This document shows, one piece after another, positions 53,579 to 63,158 of a stretch of DNA of 64,000 nt. Below the pieces are notes generated by a model. The model saw nothing but the letters and a program-made list of their open reading frames with translations. It made no database searches and was not told the DNA's origin. The stretch covers positions 186,001 through 250,000 of the forward strand of contig CABYXE010000001.1 in the NCBI GenBank assembly GCA_902522825.1. The letters are read 5' to 3'. Positions within the stretch are counted from its first letter, which is position 1. Every line of letters starts with the position of its first letter. This DNA comes from an uncultured SAR86 cluster bacterium (GTDB lineage Bacteria > Pseudomonadota > Gammaproteobacteria > Magnimaribacterales > AG-339-G14). The translations under genes and the position numbers were made by a program.

Positions 53579-54486
53579 GGCATCCCGTCATCTAGAACCT
53601 CAGTCTTTTTAACCATCAAATCTTCAGAAGTAATATTTAAACTGAGTAAAGTATTACAAACTATGTAAATAGAAGAATAAGTTCCAGATATTACTCCTAC
53701 CATCAAAGCTATTGAGAAATTACTAATTGTTTCTCCTCCAAAAATAAACAATGCGAGTAAAACTAATAAGGTTGTTAAAGATGTAATTAAGGTCCTACCA
53801 ATCATTTGGCTTAGAGATCTATTAATAGTGATTTCGGCTTCAGATCTTCTTTTCTTTCTAAAGTTTTCTCTAACTCTGTCTGAAACAACTATTGTGTCAT
53901 TTAGGGAGTATCCAATAACAGCTAAAATTGCAGCAAGAACTGACAGATCAAAATCTAAGGAAAAAATGGAAAAGAATCCCAACACTATAACAACATCGTG
54001 AACTAGCGCTAAAAGCGCCCCTAAAGCAAATTTGTATTGAAATCTAAACATGATGTAAACCATCATGACTGCTAAAGCGGCTAAAAGACCTAATCCACCT
54101 TGATCTCTTAACTCTGACCCAACTTGGGGGCCCACAAACTCTTGTCGTCTTACTTCAAAATTAAAAGACTTTTTTAAATTTACGATTAAAGCATCTTCAT
54201 CTATGGAAGCTTCTCCTCCAGGAACTTTTATACTTATATCCTTGTTGGAACCGAAATAATTAACTTGAAAATCATTAAGTTCCATTGATTGCAAAAAAGA
54301 TCTTATTTCTTCTAAAGAATTAATTTCTTCATCAAGCCTAATTTCTATTAAGGATCCGCCAGTAAAATCAAGTCCAAAATTTAGTTTATTTATAAATAAA
54401 GATGAAATAGAAGCGATGATTAAAATTGAAGACAAAACAGTTGTTTGTCTTCTGATTTTCATAAAGCTTGTATTAGTTAAATCCAT
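53575..54486 (-). CDS. secF: Protein translocase subunit SecF
   Basis: The 303-residue six-helix inner-membrane protein works with SecD to pull exported proteins using the proton gradient. The first periplasmic domain begins GLDFTGGSLIEIRLDE, the D5-type region. ALVHDVVIVLGFFSIF, IGYSLNDTIVVSDRVRENFR (conserved NDTIVVxDRxRE) and RTLITSLTTLLVLLAL are typical SecF segments. It overlaps secD by 10 bases. Its short C-terminus ends LDDGMP. Confidence 0.97.
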   Translation of the reverse strand: MDLTNTSFMKIRRQTTVLSSILIIASISSLFINKLNFGLDFTGGSLIEIRLDEEINSLEEIRSFLQSMELNDFQVNYFGSNKDISIKVPGGEASIDEDALIVNLKKSFNFEVRRQEFVGPQVGSELRDQGGLGLLAALAVMMVYIMFRFQYKFALGALLALVHDVVIVLGFFSIFSLDFDLSVLAAILAVIGYSLNDTIVVSDRVRENFRKKRRSEAEITINRSLSQMIGRTLITSLTTLLVLLALFIFGGETISNFSIALMVGVISGTYSSIYIVCNTLLSLNITSEDLMVKKTEVLDDGMP

Positions 54487-56297
54487 AATTTTTCAATTTC
54501 TTTCTTTCTACCATAAATAAAATAAACCATCATTCTTGTAAATAAAATTGCAGTAAACATAGAAGTTAAGATTCCAATAGACAGCGTAATAGCGAATCCC
54601 TGAATGGGACCTGTCCCTACAGCATAAAGAATTACTGCAACTATTAAAGTTGTTAAATTGGCATCGACAATCGTAATAAATGCCCTATCGTATCCAGCCG
54701 AAATTGCATCATGCGGCTTTAGATTATTTTTTAATTCTTCTCGAATTCTCGAAAAAATTAAGACGTTAGCATCAACTGCCATACCAATTGTTAAAACAAT
54801 TCCTGCAATTCCAGGCAAAGTTAAAGTAGCAGAAAGAATAGACATAACAGCAATTATCAAAACTATATTTAAGACTACGGCTAAATTAGCAATCAAGCCA
54901 AAAACTTTATAATAAAAGATCATAAAAAGCAGAACCAAACCTAGTCCTAATAATAAGGATTGAATCCCTAGTTTGATATTATCTGCACCTAAAGATGGCC
55001 CTATAGTGCCTTCTTCGACGAAATCCATTGGGGCTGCTAAGGCACCAGCTCTTAATAACAATGCTAGTTCAGAGGCTTCTTCAGGAGAATCTAAGCCTGT
55101 AATTCTGAATTGACTGGCAAGAGCAGATTGGATTGTGGCTAAACTTATAATTCTTTTATCAAAAAAATTAGTTACCTCTGGAACTCCGTTTATAAGTTCT
55201 GTTTTTGATTTTCTTTCAACAAAGAGAACTGCCATTTTATTTCCAACGTTATTTCTGGTTGATCTGTGCATTTTTGCACCACCCTCAGAATCTAAGCTGA
55301 TATTGACTTGAGGAAATCCATTTTCATCATATCCAACGCTAGCGTCAGATACTTGGTCTCCTGAAATAATTAGTTTTTTTTCTAAGTTTACCTGTCTGCC
55401 GTCGAATAAAAATTTTTCAACTCTTGACGCAAGAGAAACTCTATTAGCTGCTTCTAACCTAAACTCGAGATTTGCTGTTTTTCCAATAATTTTTTTTGCT
55501 TCGGCGGTATCCTGAACACCTGGCAGTTGAATAGAGATTCTTTTAGTCCCTTGCCTTTGAACAACTGGCTCTGAAATACCCAATTCATTTACTCTATTTC
55601 TTAAGGTATTAAGATTCTGCAAGACAGCATAATCTATCATCTGTTCTAACTCATCATCGGATAGTTTTAAAATAAAATCTAAAGAATTTTTTTGCTCTAA
55701 ATCAAATCCACTTAATCTTTGCAAAGCTTCGTCTAAAGACTGTTCGTCTTCTTCTTTATTTAAAGAAACCAAAATATTTGAATTTTCTATCTCTAATGAT
55801 CTTGGTTTAAGAGAAATTTCTCTAAAAATTCTTTTTAAGTTACTAATAGATGATTCTAATTTCGCTTCAATTAATAAGTCTGTGTCTGCCTCAAGCAAGA
55901 AATGTACTCCACCTCTTAAATCTAAACCCAACTTCATAGGAAAGGCACTTAAATTTTTAAGCCACTCAGGGGTATTTGGAGCAAGATTTAGAGCAATTAC
56001 AAAATTTGAGTCCAACGAATCTTCGAAGAACTGTTTAAGTCTAATTTGATCTTCATAATTTTTAGTTCTAAATAAAATTGATTTTGAATCGCTCTCCATA
56101 GAAATAAAATTCAAATTATCATCTTTTGCGTTGTCCTCAATGGAAGCAACTACTCTTTCATTAAAGCTGCCGCCTGAACTATTGAAAGTAATTTGAACTG
56201 CTGGATCAGGAGGAAAAATATTAGGCAAAGAATAAATAGCTCCTATAAATAAGACGCTAATAACTAAAAAAATTTTCCAGAATTGAAAACGTAACAC
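54477..56297 (-). CDS. secD: Protein translocase subunit SecD
   Basis: The 606-residue protein starts at GTG 56297. After helix 1, MKLGLDLRGGVHFLLEADTD marks the P1 domain, and the later membrane part has LALLLRAGALAAPMDFVEEG, GLVLLFMIFYYKVFG, IAGIVLTIGMAVDANVLIFSRIREE (proton-relay Asp) and FITIVDANLTTLIVAVILY. The length matches the gammaproteobacterial form. It lies 8 bases after yajC and overlaps secF by 10 bases, as usual for the yajC-secD-secF operon. Confidence 0.97.
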   Translation of the reverse strand: MLRFQFWKIFLVISVLFIGAIYSLPNIFPPDPAVQITFNSSGGSFNERVVASIEDNAKDDNLNFISMESDSKSILFRTKNYEDQIRLKQFFEDSLDSNFVIALNLAPNTPEWLKNLSAFPMKLGLDLRGGVHFLLEADTDLLIEAKLESSISNLKRIFREISLKPRSLEIENSNILVSLNKEEDEQSLDEALQRLSGFDLEQKNSLDFILKLSDDELEQMIDYAVLQNLNTLRNRVNELGISEPVVQRQGTKRISIQLPGVQDTAEAKKIIGKTANLEFRLEAANRVSLASRVEKFLFDGRQVNLEKKLIISGDQVSDASVGYDENGFPQVNISLDSEGGAKMHRSTRNNVGNKMAVLFVERKSKTELINGVPEVTNFFDKRIISLATIQSALASQFRITGLDSPEEASELALLLRAGALAAPMDFVEEGTIGPSLGADNIKLGIQSLLLGLGLVLLFMIFYYKVFGLIANLAVVLNIVLIIAVMSILSATLTLPGIAGIVLTIGMAVDANVLIFSRIREELKNNLKPHDAISAGYDRAFITIVDANLTTLIVAVILYAVGTGPIQGFAITLSIGILTSMFTAILFTRMMVYFIYGRKKEIEKLWI

Positions 56298-56305
56298 GTT
56301 ATTCT

Positions 56306-56617
56306 CTATATAGAGTTAATAGTTCCTTTGGGCAGAATACTGCTAACAGCGTCTCTTTTTATTGTGAATTGAACTTCATTTGCTCTAACTATTAAGAAAT
56401 CTTCAGATATTTTAGATATGGTACATACCAGTCCTCCAGAAGAAATGATTTCGTCACCTACAGCTAAATTTGCAATCATCTCTTGTTGAGATTTAATTCT
56501 TTTGTTTTGAGGCCTTATAATTAAAAAATACATTACTGCTATAAAACCCAGCAATAGTATAAATTGTGGCCCCAAAAAACTTGATGTTTGAGCAGCTAAT
56601 ATTTCAGTTTCAATCAT
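56306..56617 (-). CDS. yajC: Preprotein translocase accessory subunit YajC
   Basis: The 103-residue protein from ATG 56617 has an N-terminal membrane helix (about 15-35, LGPQFILLLGFIAVMYFLII), the signature RPQNKRIKSQQEMI just behind it, then DEIISSGGLVCTI and a conserved C-terminus. The in-frame frame continues to 56671 across the tRNA-Leu gene but starts there are not real. AGAGGA, the ribosome-binding site, covers 56624-56629 and so begins in the last base of the tRNA CCA end. It heads the secDF operon. Confidence 0.93.
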   Translation of the reverse strand: MIETEILAAQTSSFLGPQFILLLGFIAVMYFLIIRPQNKRIKSQQEMIANLAVGDEIISSGGLVCTISKISEDFLIVRANEVQFTIKRDAVSSILPKGTINSI

Positions 56618-56628
56618 AATAATTCCTC

Positions 56629-56714
56629 TGGTACCGAAGGAGAGACTCGAACTCTCACGCCTTTTGGGCACTCGATTTTGAATCGAGCGCGTCTACCAAT
56701 TCCGCCACTTCGGC
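56629..56714 (-). tRNA. tRNA-Leu(CAA)
   Basis: The minus strand has acceptor GCCGAAG with CTTCGGT, a class II long variable arm (TGCCCAAAAGGCG), anticodon arm CTCGA/TCGAG with loop TTCAAAA (anticodon CAA), T-arm GAGTTCGAGTCTC and encoded CCA. It lies 11 bases before the yajC ATG, with no terminator. A promoter is at 56740-56768. Confidence 0.96.
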
Positions 56715-56739
56715 ATAATTAGTTGTAAAATTAAATAAC

Positions 56740-56768
56740 ACTTTAATTTTAGTGGTTAAATACGTCAA
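56740..56768 (-). promoter_or_regulatory. Promoter of tRNA-Leu and probably yajC-secDF
   Basis: On the minus strand TTGACG (56763-56768, five of six) and TAAAGT (56740-56745, four of six) are 17 bases apart, giving initiation about 20 bases upstream of the tRNA 5' end. No other promoter is visible between the tRNA and yajC. Confidence 0.5.
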
Positions 56769-56811
56769 ATCTTGAAGAATATTAACATTTAAACCAGTAC
56801 AAAACTTTATA

Positions 56812-59193
56812 ATGCTAGATTTTCTTATCAGCCCAGAAGCAAATTTTGAGATAGCAGAATCTAAAGAAATACTGCAAACAAAAAAGGTAGTTTATGTTTT
56901 ATCCTCAGAATCTAGCTATGACCTCACTGCATTAAAAAAATGTACGAAAAAAAATTCTTTTTCATTTCCCTCAAGAATCAAAAAAAATTTCTTTCAGCTC
57001 AAAGCAGCTAGAAGACTTTTTCCGTGGCAACGTCCAAGGAGAAGACATCCAAGAGAGTTGAACGAATTAGCGCATTCACCCAAAAAAACAGCGAAACTAA
57101 TAATTATCCCCGTAGATGTTTATTGGGGTAAGGCGCCTGATAGAGAAGATCACTGGGTAAGACTTTTTTTTAGAGATTCATGGGAAGGAGCTTCAAGTGT
57201 TAAAAATTTTTTAAGAGCTATTTTTAATGGAAGACAAGCTATCGTTTATTTTCATAAACCTTTAGAGACTGAGGAGATTTTTTTAAAAAAACATGCAAAA
57301 CCTTCTCAGCTAGTTTTAAAGACTGAAAGACTTTTGAGAGCGAGATTTAGAAAGCACCGTCAAGCTAAATTAGGAATTGATATTTCAAGTAGAAGAACCT
57401 TGATCCATTCGATTATTCAATCTGGATCTGTAAAAAAAATTATCGATAAAGAGGCCGGGGAAAATATAAAAAAAAGAGAAAGATTGAAAAAAACTGCAGA
57501 AAAATACGCTTTAGAAATTTGCTCTAATTTTTCTTATCCAGTAATTTATTTATATGACAAAGTTTTAAATTGGTTTTGGAATTCTCGATATGAAGGCCTT
57601 CATTCAGTGGGCTTAGAAAAAATAAAGGACCTGGCTGCTGAAAATACAATTATCTATGCTCCGTGTCATAGGAGTCATATCGATTACTTAGCACTCTCTC
57701 ATCAGCTTTACTTAAATAACTTAATGATGCCTCAAATAGTTGCAGGCAAAAATTTAAATCTCCCAATTATTGGTCCAATTCTCAGAAATGGAGGAGCATT
57801 TTTTATGCGAAGATCTTTTGGAGATAATAAACTTTATTCAAGAGTTTTTTATGAACATTTAAGAAAGTTGCTTCAAAGAGGAAGTTCGATTGAATTTTTT
57901 CCCGAAGGCGGAAGATCTCGATCTGGAAGATTATTGCCTGCAAGACCTGGAATAATATCTATGTTAGTTAGAGCCTTCCAAGATATGGATGAAAAACCCG
58001 TTAAATTTGTTCCTATTTCAATGAATTACGAAAAAGTCTTAGAGGGCAATTCCTATTTAAAAGAAACATTGGGAGACACAAAGAAAAAAGAAAGTTTGGG
58101 GTCTATTTTAAGAGTTGCAAGAGATTTTAGAGGATACTTAGGAAACGCTTATTTACAAATCGGTGAACCAATAGATTTAAAAGAATTTTTAGATAAAAAC
58201 TGCGAAAATTGGAGAAATAATATTATTTCTGAAGACCTAGATAACTCTCCAAATCAGCAATGGTTATACGATATAACTCCTAAATTAGGCAAGAAAATAA
58301 TGACCAATATTAATAAGGCTACTGTCGTGACGCCAAGTGCAGTTTTTGCTTCAGCAATTTTAAATGCCAACAAATTCAGTCTATCGAGAGAAAAATTAAT
58401 TGCTAGAATTAAACTGTACTTAGAACTTGTTAATTTATCTGAATATTCAGATCAAATTAAAATTTCTGAAACTGATCCGGAAAAAATTATTTTGAAAGTA
58501 GAAAAACTTAAGCTTATTGACGAAATACCTAAATCAAAAAAAATAAAACTAAAATTTCAGCAAGCTGCAATGTTAAGTTTCTATAAAAATAATATTTCAC
58601 ATCTTCTCATATTAGATTCAATGATTTGCGGAATGTTTCAATTTAGAGAATCAATTAAAAAAAGTGAAATCTATGATTTAAGTAAGACTCTTTATCCTTT
58701 CTTCGCGGAAGAATATTTTCTTCCATGGTCTATAGAAAATATTGAGACTCAAATAGAGCAATCATTAAAAAAACTTTATAACAGCAAGCTATTATCAATA
58801 AAAGATGAAGTAATATTTAGACCAGATATTAACTCGGATGAATTTATTGAGTGTCAGGCTCTTGGAAGAATTGCGCAGAGAAGTATTGATAGGTTTTATA
58901 TTTTAATGCTCCAACTATGGCGAAATGAAAAATCTCATATCTCAATAAATGATTTAGAAAAAAAATGCAGAAAAATTTCGAAGAATCTTGAAGAAAGACA
59001 TAGCTGGCTTATGCCTGAATTTTCAGAAAAGTGGACCTTTGATTTATTCATTAATCACTTGATTGAAGCCAAATTTGTTAGAAAAGATGAAAAGGGATTC
59101 GTTTTTCCTTTAGAAATCACAAAAAGAATTGAAGAAGATTTTAAAACCTTTATAACTCCTGAGTGGCGAGAGGAACTATTCAGCCTAGAGTAA
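56812..59193 (+). CDS. plsB: Glycerol-3-phosphate 1-O-acyltransferase PlsB
   Basis: The 793-residue inner-membrane enzyme attaches the first acyl chain to glycerol-3-phosphate. The acyltransferase motifs are in order: CHRSHIDYLALSHQ (motif I, HxxxxD), IVAGKNLNLPIIGPILRNGG and FFMRRSFGDN (motif II), FFPEGGRSRSGRLLPARPG (motif III) and FVPISMNYEKVLEG (motif IV). The large N- and C-terminal regions match PlsB of enterobacteria. The 97 bases between tRNA-Leu and its ATG hold divergent promoters. Confidence 0.96.
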   Translation: MLDFLISPEANFEIAESKEILQTKKVVYVLSSESSYDLTALKKCTKKNSFSFPSRIKKNFFQLKAARRLFPWQRPRRRHPRELNELAHSPKKTAKLIIIPVDVYWGKAPDREDHWVRLFFRDSWEGASSVKNFLRAIFNGRQAIVYFHKPLETEEIFLKKHAKPSQLVLKTERLLRARFRKHRQAKLGIDISSRRTLIHSIIQSGSVKKIIDKEAGENIKKRERLKKTAEKYALEICSNFSYPVIYLYDKVLNWFWNSRYEGLHSVGLEKIKDLAAENTIIYAPCHRSHIDYLALSHQLYLNNLMMPQIVAGKNLNLPIIGPILRNGGAFFMRRSFGDNKLYSRVFYEHLRKLLQRGSSIEFFPEGGRSRSGRLLPARPGIISMLVRAFQDMDEKPVKFVPISMNYEKVLEGNSYLKETLGDTKKKESLGSILRVARDFRGYLGNAYLQIGEPIDLKEFLDKNCENWRNNIISEDLDNSPNQQWLYDITPKLGKKIMTNINKATVVTPSAVFASAILNANKFSLSREKLIARIKLYLELVNLSEYSDQIKISETDPEKIILKVEKLKLIDEIPKSKKIKLKFQQAAMLSFYKNNISHLLILDSMICGMFQFRESIKKSEIYDLSKTLYPFFAEEYFLPWSIENIETQIEQSLKKLYNSKLLSIKDEVIFRPDINSDEFIECQALGRIAQRSIDRFYILMLQLWRNEKSHISINDLEKKCRKISKNLEERHSWLMPEFSEKWTFDLFINHLIEAKFVRKDEKGFVFPLEITKRIEEDFKTFITPEWREELFSLE

Positions 59194-59215
59194 TATTTTT
59201 TGTTATATTAAACTC

Positions 59216-59650
59216 ATGAAAATTAATTTTCCGCCCATCATTTTACTAGCAAGTTTATTTTTACAAATAGTACTTTTATTTTCGTTTCCTATATCAACTG
59301 ATTTAAGCTCTTTGCTTGGATTGATTTTATTAATTTCGGGTATTTTCCTGGTAATTTTAAGCTTTAGGTTTATGAGAAAAATGGAAACTACTTTTATTCC
59401 GGACGGAACGCCAAAAAAACTTTTAGCATCTGGTCCATTTAAAATTTCAAGAAACCCCATCTATTTGGGAATGCTGATCATTCTTTTTGGAGTTGCCTTT
59501 TTGATGGCCTCATTATCTGCAATTATCATTGCTTTTGGGTTTGGATTAATAATTAATTTTACCTGGATCTCTCATGAGGAAAAAAAACTTAAGGATTTGT
59601 TTCCAGAGGACTGGGAGAAATATTCTGCGAATGTTCGAAGGTGGATTTAA
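59216..59650 (+). CDS. Isoprenylcysteine carboxyl methyltransferase-like membrane protein
   Basis: The 144-residue protein has four helices and the ICMT/PEMT signature: FMRKMETTFIPDGTPKKLLA, then SGPFKISRNPIYLGMLIILF (RHP-type NPxYLG motif for SAM) and SHEEKKLKDLFPEDWEKYSA at the end. Bacterial members methylate small hydrophobic or phospholipid substrates; the substrate is unknown. It lies 22 bases after plsB, so co-transcription is plausible and hints at a lipid role. Its stop overlaps the convergent rsmJ stop by 4 bases (TTAA). Confidence 0.83.
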   Translation: MKINFPPIILLASLFLQIVLLFSFPISTDLSSLLGLILLISGIFLVILSFRFMRKMETTFIPDGTPKKLLASGPFKISRNPIYLGMLIILFGVAFLMASLSAIIIAFGFGLIINFTWISHEEKKLKDLFPEDWEKYSANVRRWI

Positions 59651-60369
59651 ATTGTCCTTCTATCAAAAACCTCGAAAGTTATAACTTTTCCTTTAATGAT
59701 ATAAGAAGGCTTGGTTGCATATTGCGATTTACTTAACTTGTGTCTTTTAATAATTATCAAACCAGCCTTTGAATTCAATGCTGCATCTATAAGCTCTTTT
59801 TCCGGAGCTGAAGGAATACATTTTCTCAAAAACTGAATTTCCTTTTTAGCAAAAGCTTTTGTGTTGAGTTCAAACATTGGATCTAAAAATAAAATATCTT
59901 TTTTTCCTGCCTTTTTAATAGAAAGCAAAGAATCTGAATTGATTAATTTTAATTTTTTTATTTTTGAGTCCAATAAACATCTTTGATTAAACTCGTAAAG
60001 CCAAGACTCTTTTTCGAATGCTATTACTTCAAATCCCATAGAGGCAATGCTAGATGCGTCTTGACACAAACCTGCAGTTAGATCGTATACCAGAAAAGAC
60101 TTATCAAACTTTGAAAAGCATTTATTTAATAAATTTTTATCCCCCTTCTCCTTTTCTAAGGAGTCTAAATCTATAGAAAAAGGTTTAGAGTTTTTATCAT
60201 CTAGGTCTTGGAGAAGGATTTTTTCTTGAGAAATCCAAATAACAGGTTTGATTCCCTTTGCAATTCTTATTTGCCTGGGAGAGGCAAAATGTAGCTCATG
60301 CTCTTCTGCAAAATTTTTTGCAAGATTTTTTTCCTCAACTTTTAAATAAGAAACATAGGGATAATTCAT
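59647..60369 (-). CDS. rsmJ: 16S rRNA m2G1516 methyltransferase RsmJ
   Basis: The 240-residue SAM-dependent methyltransferase modifies guanine 1516 of 16S rRNA. FLVYDLTAGLCQDASSIASM (motif I; DLTAGLG-like), VIAFEKESWLYEFNQR and ILFLDPMFELNTKAFAKKEI (the DPMxPxR-KxAxVKKE block) are characteristic of RsmJ, and SKAGLIIIKRHKLS closes the fold. Sequence is divergent in places. It is 2 bases after uppP on the same strand. Confidence 0.88.
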   Translation of the reverse strand: MNYPYVSYLKVEEKNLAKNFAEEHELHFASPRQIRIAKGIKPVIWISQEKILLQDLDDKNSKPFSIDLDSLEKEKGDKNLLNKCFSKFDKSFLVYDLTAGLCQDASSIASMGFEVIAFEKESWLYEFNQRCLLDSKIKKLKLINSDSLLSIKKAGKKDILFLDPMFELNTKAFAKKEIQFLRKCIPSAPEKELIDAALNSKAGLIIIKRHKLSKSQYATKPSYIIKGKVITFEVFDRRTI

Positions 60370-60371
60370 CT

Positions 60372-61142
60372 TTAAAAAACTAAAATAAAGCCAGCAAGAA
60401 AAATTCTATAAATTCCAAAAGGCACAAATCCAACTTTTTCAATGAGTTTTAAAAAGAAATGTATGCAACAAATTGCTGAAAGAAAAGATACAGAAGCAAC
60501 ATAAATAAGTTCTGAGTAATTTATTTTAAAAATTTCTTGATTTATGCTTACCAATTCTCCAAAAAAAACAATAGATAAAGTTGGAACTGCGAGTAAAAAA
60601 CTAAACTTCGCAGCATTAGATTTCGTATAACCCAAAAATAAAGCTCCAATCATTGTAACCGCAGATCTTGATGAACCTGGCATTAAAGCAAATATTTGAA
60701 AAAACCCTATTAATAATGAGTCTCTTAAAGAAATTTGACTCAAGTCTTTTTGATTGGAAGAAAATTTATCACTAAAAATTAATACTATTCCAAAAATTAA
60801 AGTGCTCCAAAAAATTACCTCTTCTGATCTTAAGTTGATCTCTATAAAATCTTTAAAAATAAAACCTGCAATAGCAATAGGAACTGTAGCTAAAAAAAGA
60901 TTTGCTCCTAAGTTATTTTTTTCAAAAAAATTAAAGTTCTTAATGATTTCTATTAAGTCATCTCGAAAGTAAAATATAACAGCTAATAAAGTTCCAAAAT
61001 GAGCAAAAATATCTATCGTTAAGCCTTGATCGGGCCAATGCATAAAACTGGAAACTAAAATTAAATGAGCTGAGCTAGAAATAGGCAAAAACTCAGTTAA
61101 GCCTTGAACTAAAGATAAAATGGTTAGTTGTAATAATTCCAT
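60372..61142 (-). CDS. uppP: Undecaprenyl-diphosphatase
   Basis: The 256-residue membrane enzyme recycles undecaprenyl pyrophosphate for cell-wall synthesis. The (E/Q)E motif region is LVQGLTEFLPISSSAHLIL (12-30) and the Ser-rich site LMPGSSRSAVTMIGALFLG (about 152-170). The about eight helices and length are normal for BacA/UppP. It follows tsaB by 1 base and precedes rsmJ by 2 bases. Confidence 0.95.
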   Translation of the reverse strand: MELLQLTILSLVQGLTEFLPISSSAHLILVSSFMHWPDQGLTIDIFAHFGTLLAVIFYFRDDLIEIIKNFNFFEKNNLGANLFLATVPIAIAGFIFKDFIEINLRSEEVIFWSTLIFGIVLIFSDKFSSNQKDLSQISLRDSLLIGFFQIFALMPGSSRSAVTMIGALFLGYTKSNAAKFSFLLAVPTLSIVFFGELVSINQEIFKINYSELIYVASVSFLSAICCIHFFLKLIEKVGFVPFGIYRIFLAGFILVF

Positions 61143-61143
61143 T

Positions 61144-61815
61144 TTAGGCTCTTTTCCATTGATTCTCCCCTGACAGATAGTTGATGGTAACTTTTTCAGC
61201 GGGTATAAATTTTTGTAGAGTAATTAAATCTTCTGCTAACTTAAAACTAAAATTTGCTTTAGGGAGAATTTCAGTATAGATATTTTTCTTTAATTCTTTG
61301 TCTATAAGATTTAAAGCATTGCCTGCGAAAAAAAAATTTTTTGGTTTTGAGCTAATTAAATTATTTATTTCTGCTTTGCTGATCATATAATCTGGTTTGC
61401 GGTTAATGGCTAAACCATTATCATTTTTATATTCTCCAATATACAACTCCTCCATGTGAGCGTCATTTATGACTAAAATATCCTGGGTATTCGATTCTTC
61501 AATAATTTCCTGAGCAATGATCCTCAAACTTGAGATAGGAATAATTGGTATTTTGAGGCCATACCCTAATCCTTGAGCAACCGAGCATCCAACTCTTAAC
61601 CCAGTAAAAGATCCCGGCCCACTTCCAAACACAATATAATCCAACTCTTCTTTATTTATTTTGACTTCTTTCATTGCCAATTTTATGTACTTAAAAATAA
61701 CCTCTCCATGAATGTTAGAAGTATTATTTTGGTAAAGCTTGGATTCTTGTTGATCTGTTTTCAGACAAACTGAGCAGGAAGCACTAGAAGTGTCTATCGA
61801 TAAAATATTCGACAA
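61144..61815 (-). CDS. tsaB: tRNA threonylcarbamoyladenosine biosynthesis protein TsaB
   Basis: The 223-residue ASKHA-fold protein partners TsaD and TsaE to make t6A37 in tRNA. It begins NILSIDTSSASCSVCL and has IVFGSGPGSFTGLRVGCSVAQGLGYG (about 62-87), the conserved GPGSFTGLR segment. The start is TTG 61815, with AGAGGA nine bases upstream; no closer ATG matches the usual N-terminus. It follows adk by 3 bases. Confidence 0.94.
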   Translation of the reverse strand: MSNILSIDTSSASCSVCLKTDQQESKLYQNNTSNIHGEVIFKYIKLAMKEVKINKEELDYIVFGSGPGSFTGLRVGCSVAQGLGYGLKIPIIPISSLRIIAQEIIEESNTQDILVINDAHMEELYIGEYKNDNGLAINRKPDYMISKAEINNLISSKPKNFFFAGNALNLIDKELKKNIYTEILPKANFSFKLAEDLITLQKFIPAEKVTINYLSGENQWKRA

Positions 61816-61818
61816 AAA

Positions 61819-62466
61819 TTATTCCTCTAAAGCTTTTTTTATTTCCAAGCTTACATTTTCCATAGTCTTGGAACCATCTATTTCAATATATTTCAAATCT
61901 GTCTGAATAGACTTAGAACGATAATAAACAATTAACGGGTTTGTTTGTTCCCAATAAACTTCTAATCTATTTTTTACCGTGTCTGGCTTATCATCGTCTC
62001 TTTGAATTAAAGTTTCTCCTGTTTCGTCATCAATTCCTTCATTTTTCGGAGGATTAAACTCAACGTGATAGCTTCTACCTGACGATTGATGAATTCTTCT
62101 TCCGGACATTCTATTTATAATAAGTTCATCTTCTAACGTAAGCTCTAAGACAACATCTAAAAATATTTCTTGATTATCAAGCGCATCAGCCTGAGGGATA
62201 GTTCTTGGAAAGCCATCAAATAAGTAACCATTTTTACAATCTTCCTGCTTAATTCTCTCTTTTACTAAATTTATTATGACTTCATCTGGAACAAGGTTTC
62301 CTGCATCCATGATTTCTTTTGCTTGTTTCCCTAGCGCAGTTTCTTTTGCAATCGCTTCTCTCAACATATCTCCAGTCGAGATATGAGGAATAGAGAAATT
62401 TTTACATATAATTTCTGCCTGCGTGCCCTTTCCTGCTCCAGGAGGGCCTAATAAAACTATCTTCAT
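61819..62466 (-). CDS. adk: Adenylate kinase
   Basis: This 215-residue long-form adenylate kinase interconverts AMP, ATP and ADP. The P-loop is [13 protein letters not shown] (4-16), HISTGDMLR the AMP-binding region, [12 protein letters not shown] the core loop, and a lid of 30-40 residues without the four Cys of the zinc form. [20 protein letters not shown] follows. It lies 1 base after an isoprenylcysteine-methyltransferase-like gene on the same strand. Confidence 0.97.
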   Translation of the reverse strand: MKIVLLGPPGAGKGTQAEIICKNFSIPHISTGDMLREAIAKETALGKQAKEIMDAGNLVPDEVIINLVKERIKQEDCKNGYLFDGFPRTIPQADALDNQEIFLDVVLELTLEDELIINRMSGRRIHQSSGRSYHVEFNPPKNEGIDDETGETLIQRDDDKPDTVKNRLEVYWEQTNPLIVYYRSKSIQTDLKYIEIDGSKTMENVSLEIKKALEE

Positions 62467-63147
62467 TTAAAATATTCCGGGTATCAATTTTGCTTTTACT
62501 TTTTCTTTATATCCCATGTATTCATCAAACTCATTCTGTAGTGTCTCTTCCTCGCTTTGAATTCTATAAGCAAGCAAAAGAAATAAAGTAATTGTCAGAA
62601 ATAATGCAGAGAAGATACTTCCGAGCCATAAGGCCATACCAAGAAAAAATAAAAGGAATCCAGAATACATTGGATGTCTCACATATGCATATAAACCACT
62701 ATCTATTATTTTATGACCTCGGTCAGTTTGAATTTCTACTACTGGTTCAATAAAATCGTTTTGATTCTGCGCTTTAGCTACCACCACAAACCCAATTAAA
62801 TAAATTATTAACCCCAAAATTTGGAAGCTAGGATTAGCTTTTTCAAAGACTTCTAAGTAAAAAACATCTGTTGGAATCAATAAAGTTCCTAAAAGCATTA
62901 TTGAAGCTATGCTTGCTAAAATGATTTTATCTTTTTTAGATTGATTTTCAGAGTTCATAACCATCCTTGCCTCCATTCCTTTGGGAAAGTAAACAGCGGA
63001 ATAAATTCCATAAGGAATCGCAATTGCAACATGCAGGCACAAAAAAAAATAAGCTTCAAACCAATATCCACCTGCAATTGGTAATAAGAGAATACCAAAT
63101 AAAAAAGCTTGGAATAAAACTCCAATAATTATCTTAAGTACTAACAT
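62467..63147 (-). CDS. Isoprenylcysteine methyltransferase-like membrane protein, 226 aa
   Basis: The protein has about six helices and the ICMT-type segment DSGLYAYVRHPMYSGFLLFF (about 156-175), then the C-terminal LQNEFDEYMGYKEKVKAKLIPGIF, where YxxYxxKVKxKLIPGIF is usual in the NnrU/PEMT-like family. It is longer than the 144-residue relative at 59216. The function is a guess: methylation of a membrane-soluble substrate. It is sandwiched between acpS and adk with 11 and 1 bases, so it is in the same transcript. Confidence 0.8.
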   Translation of the reverse strand: MLVLKIIIGVLFQAFLFGILLLPIAGGYWFEAYFFLCLHVAIAIPYGIYSAVYFPKGMEARMVMNSENQSKKDKIILASIASIMLLGTLLIPTDVFYLEVFEKANPSFQILGLIIYLIGFVVVAKAQNQNDFIEPVVEIQTDRGHKIIDSGLYAYVRHPMYSGFLLFFLGMALWLGSIFSALFLTITLFLLLAYRIQSEEETLQNEFDEYMGYKEKVKAKLIPGIF

Positions 63148-63158
63148 TATATGTTCCT

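Noticed and set aside
56618-56671. Longer yajC start upstream of 56617
   Set aside because: These codons are tRNA-Leu sequence; the ribosome-binding site and family N-terminus point to 56617.
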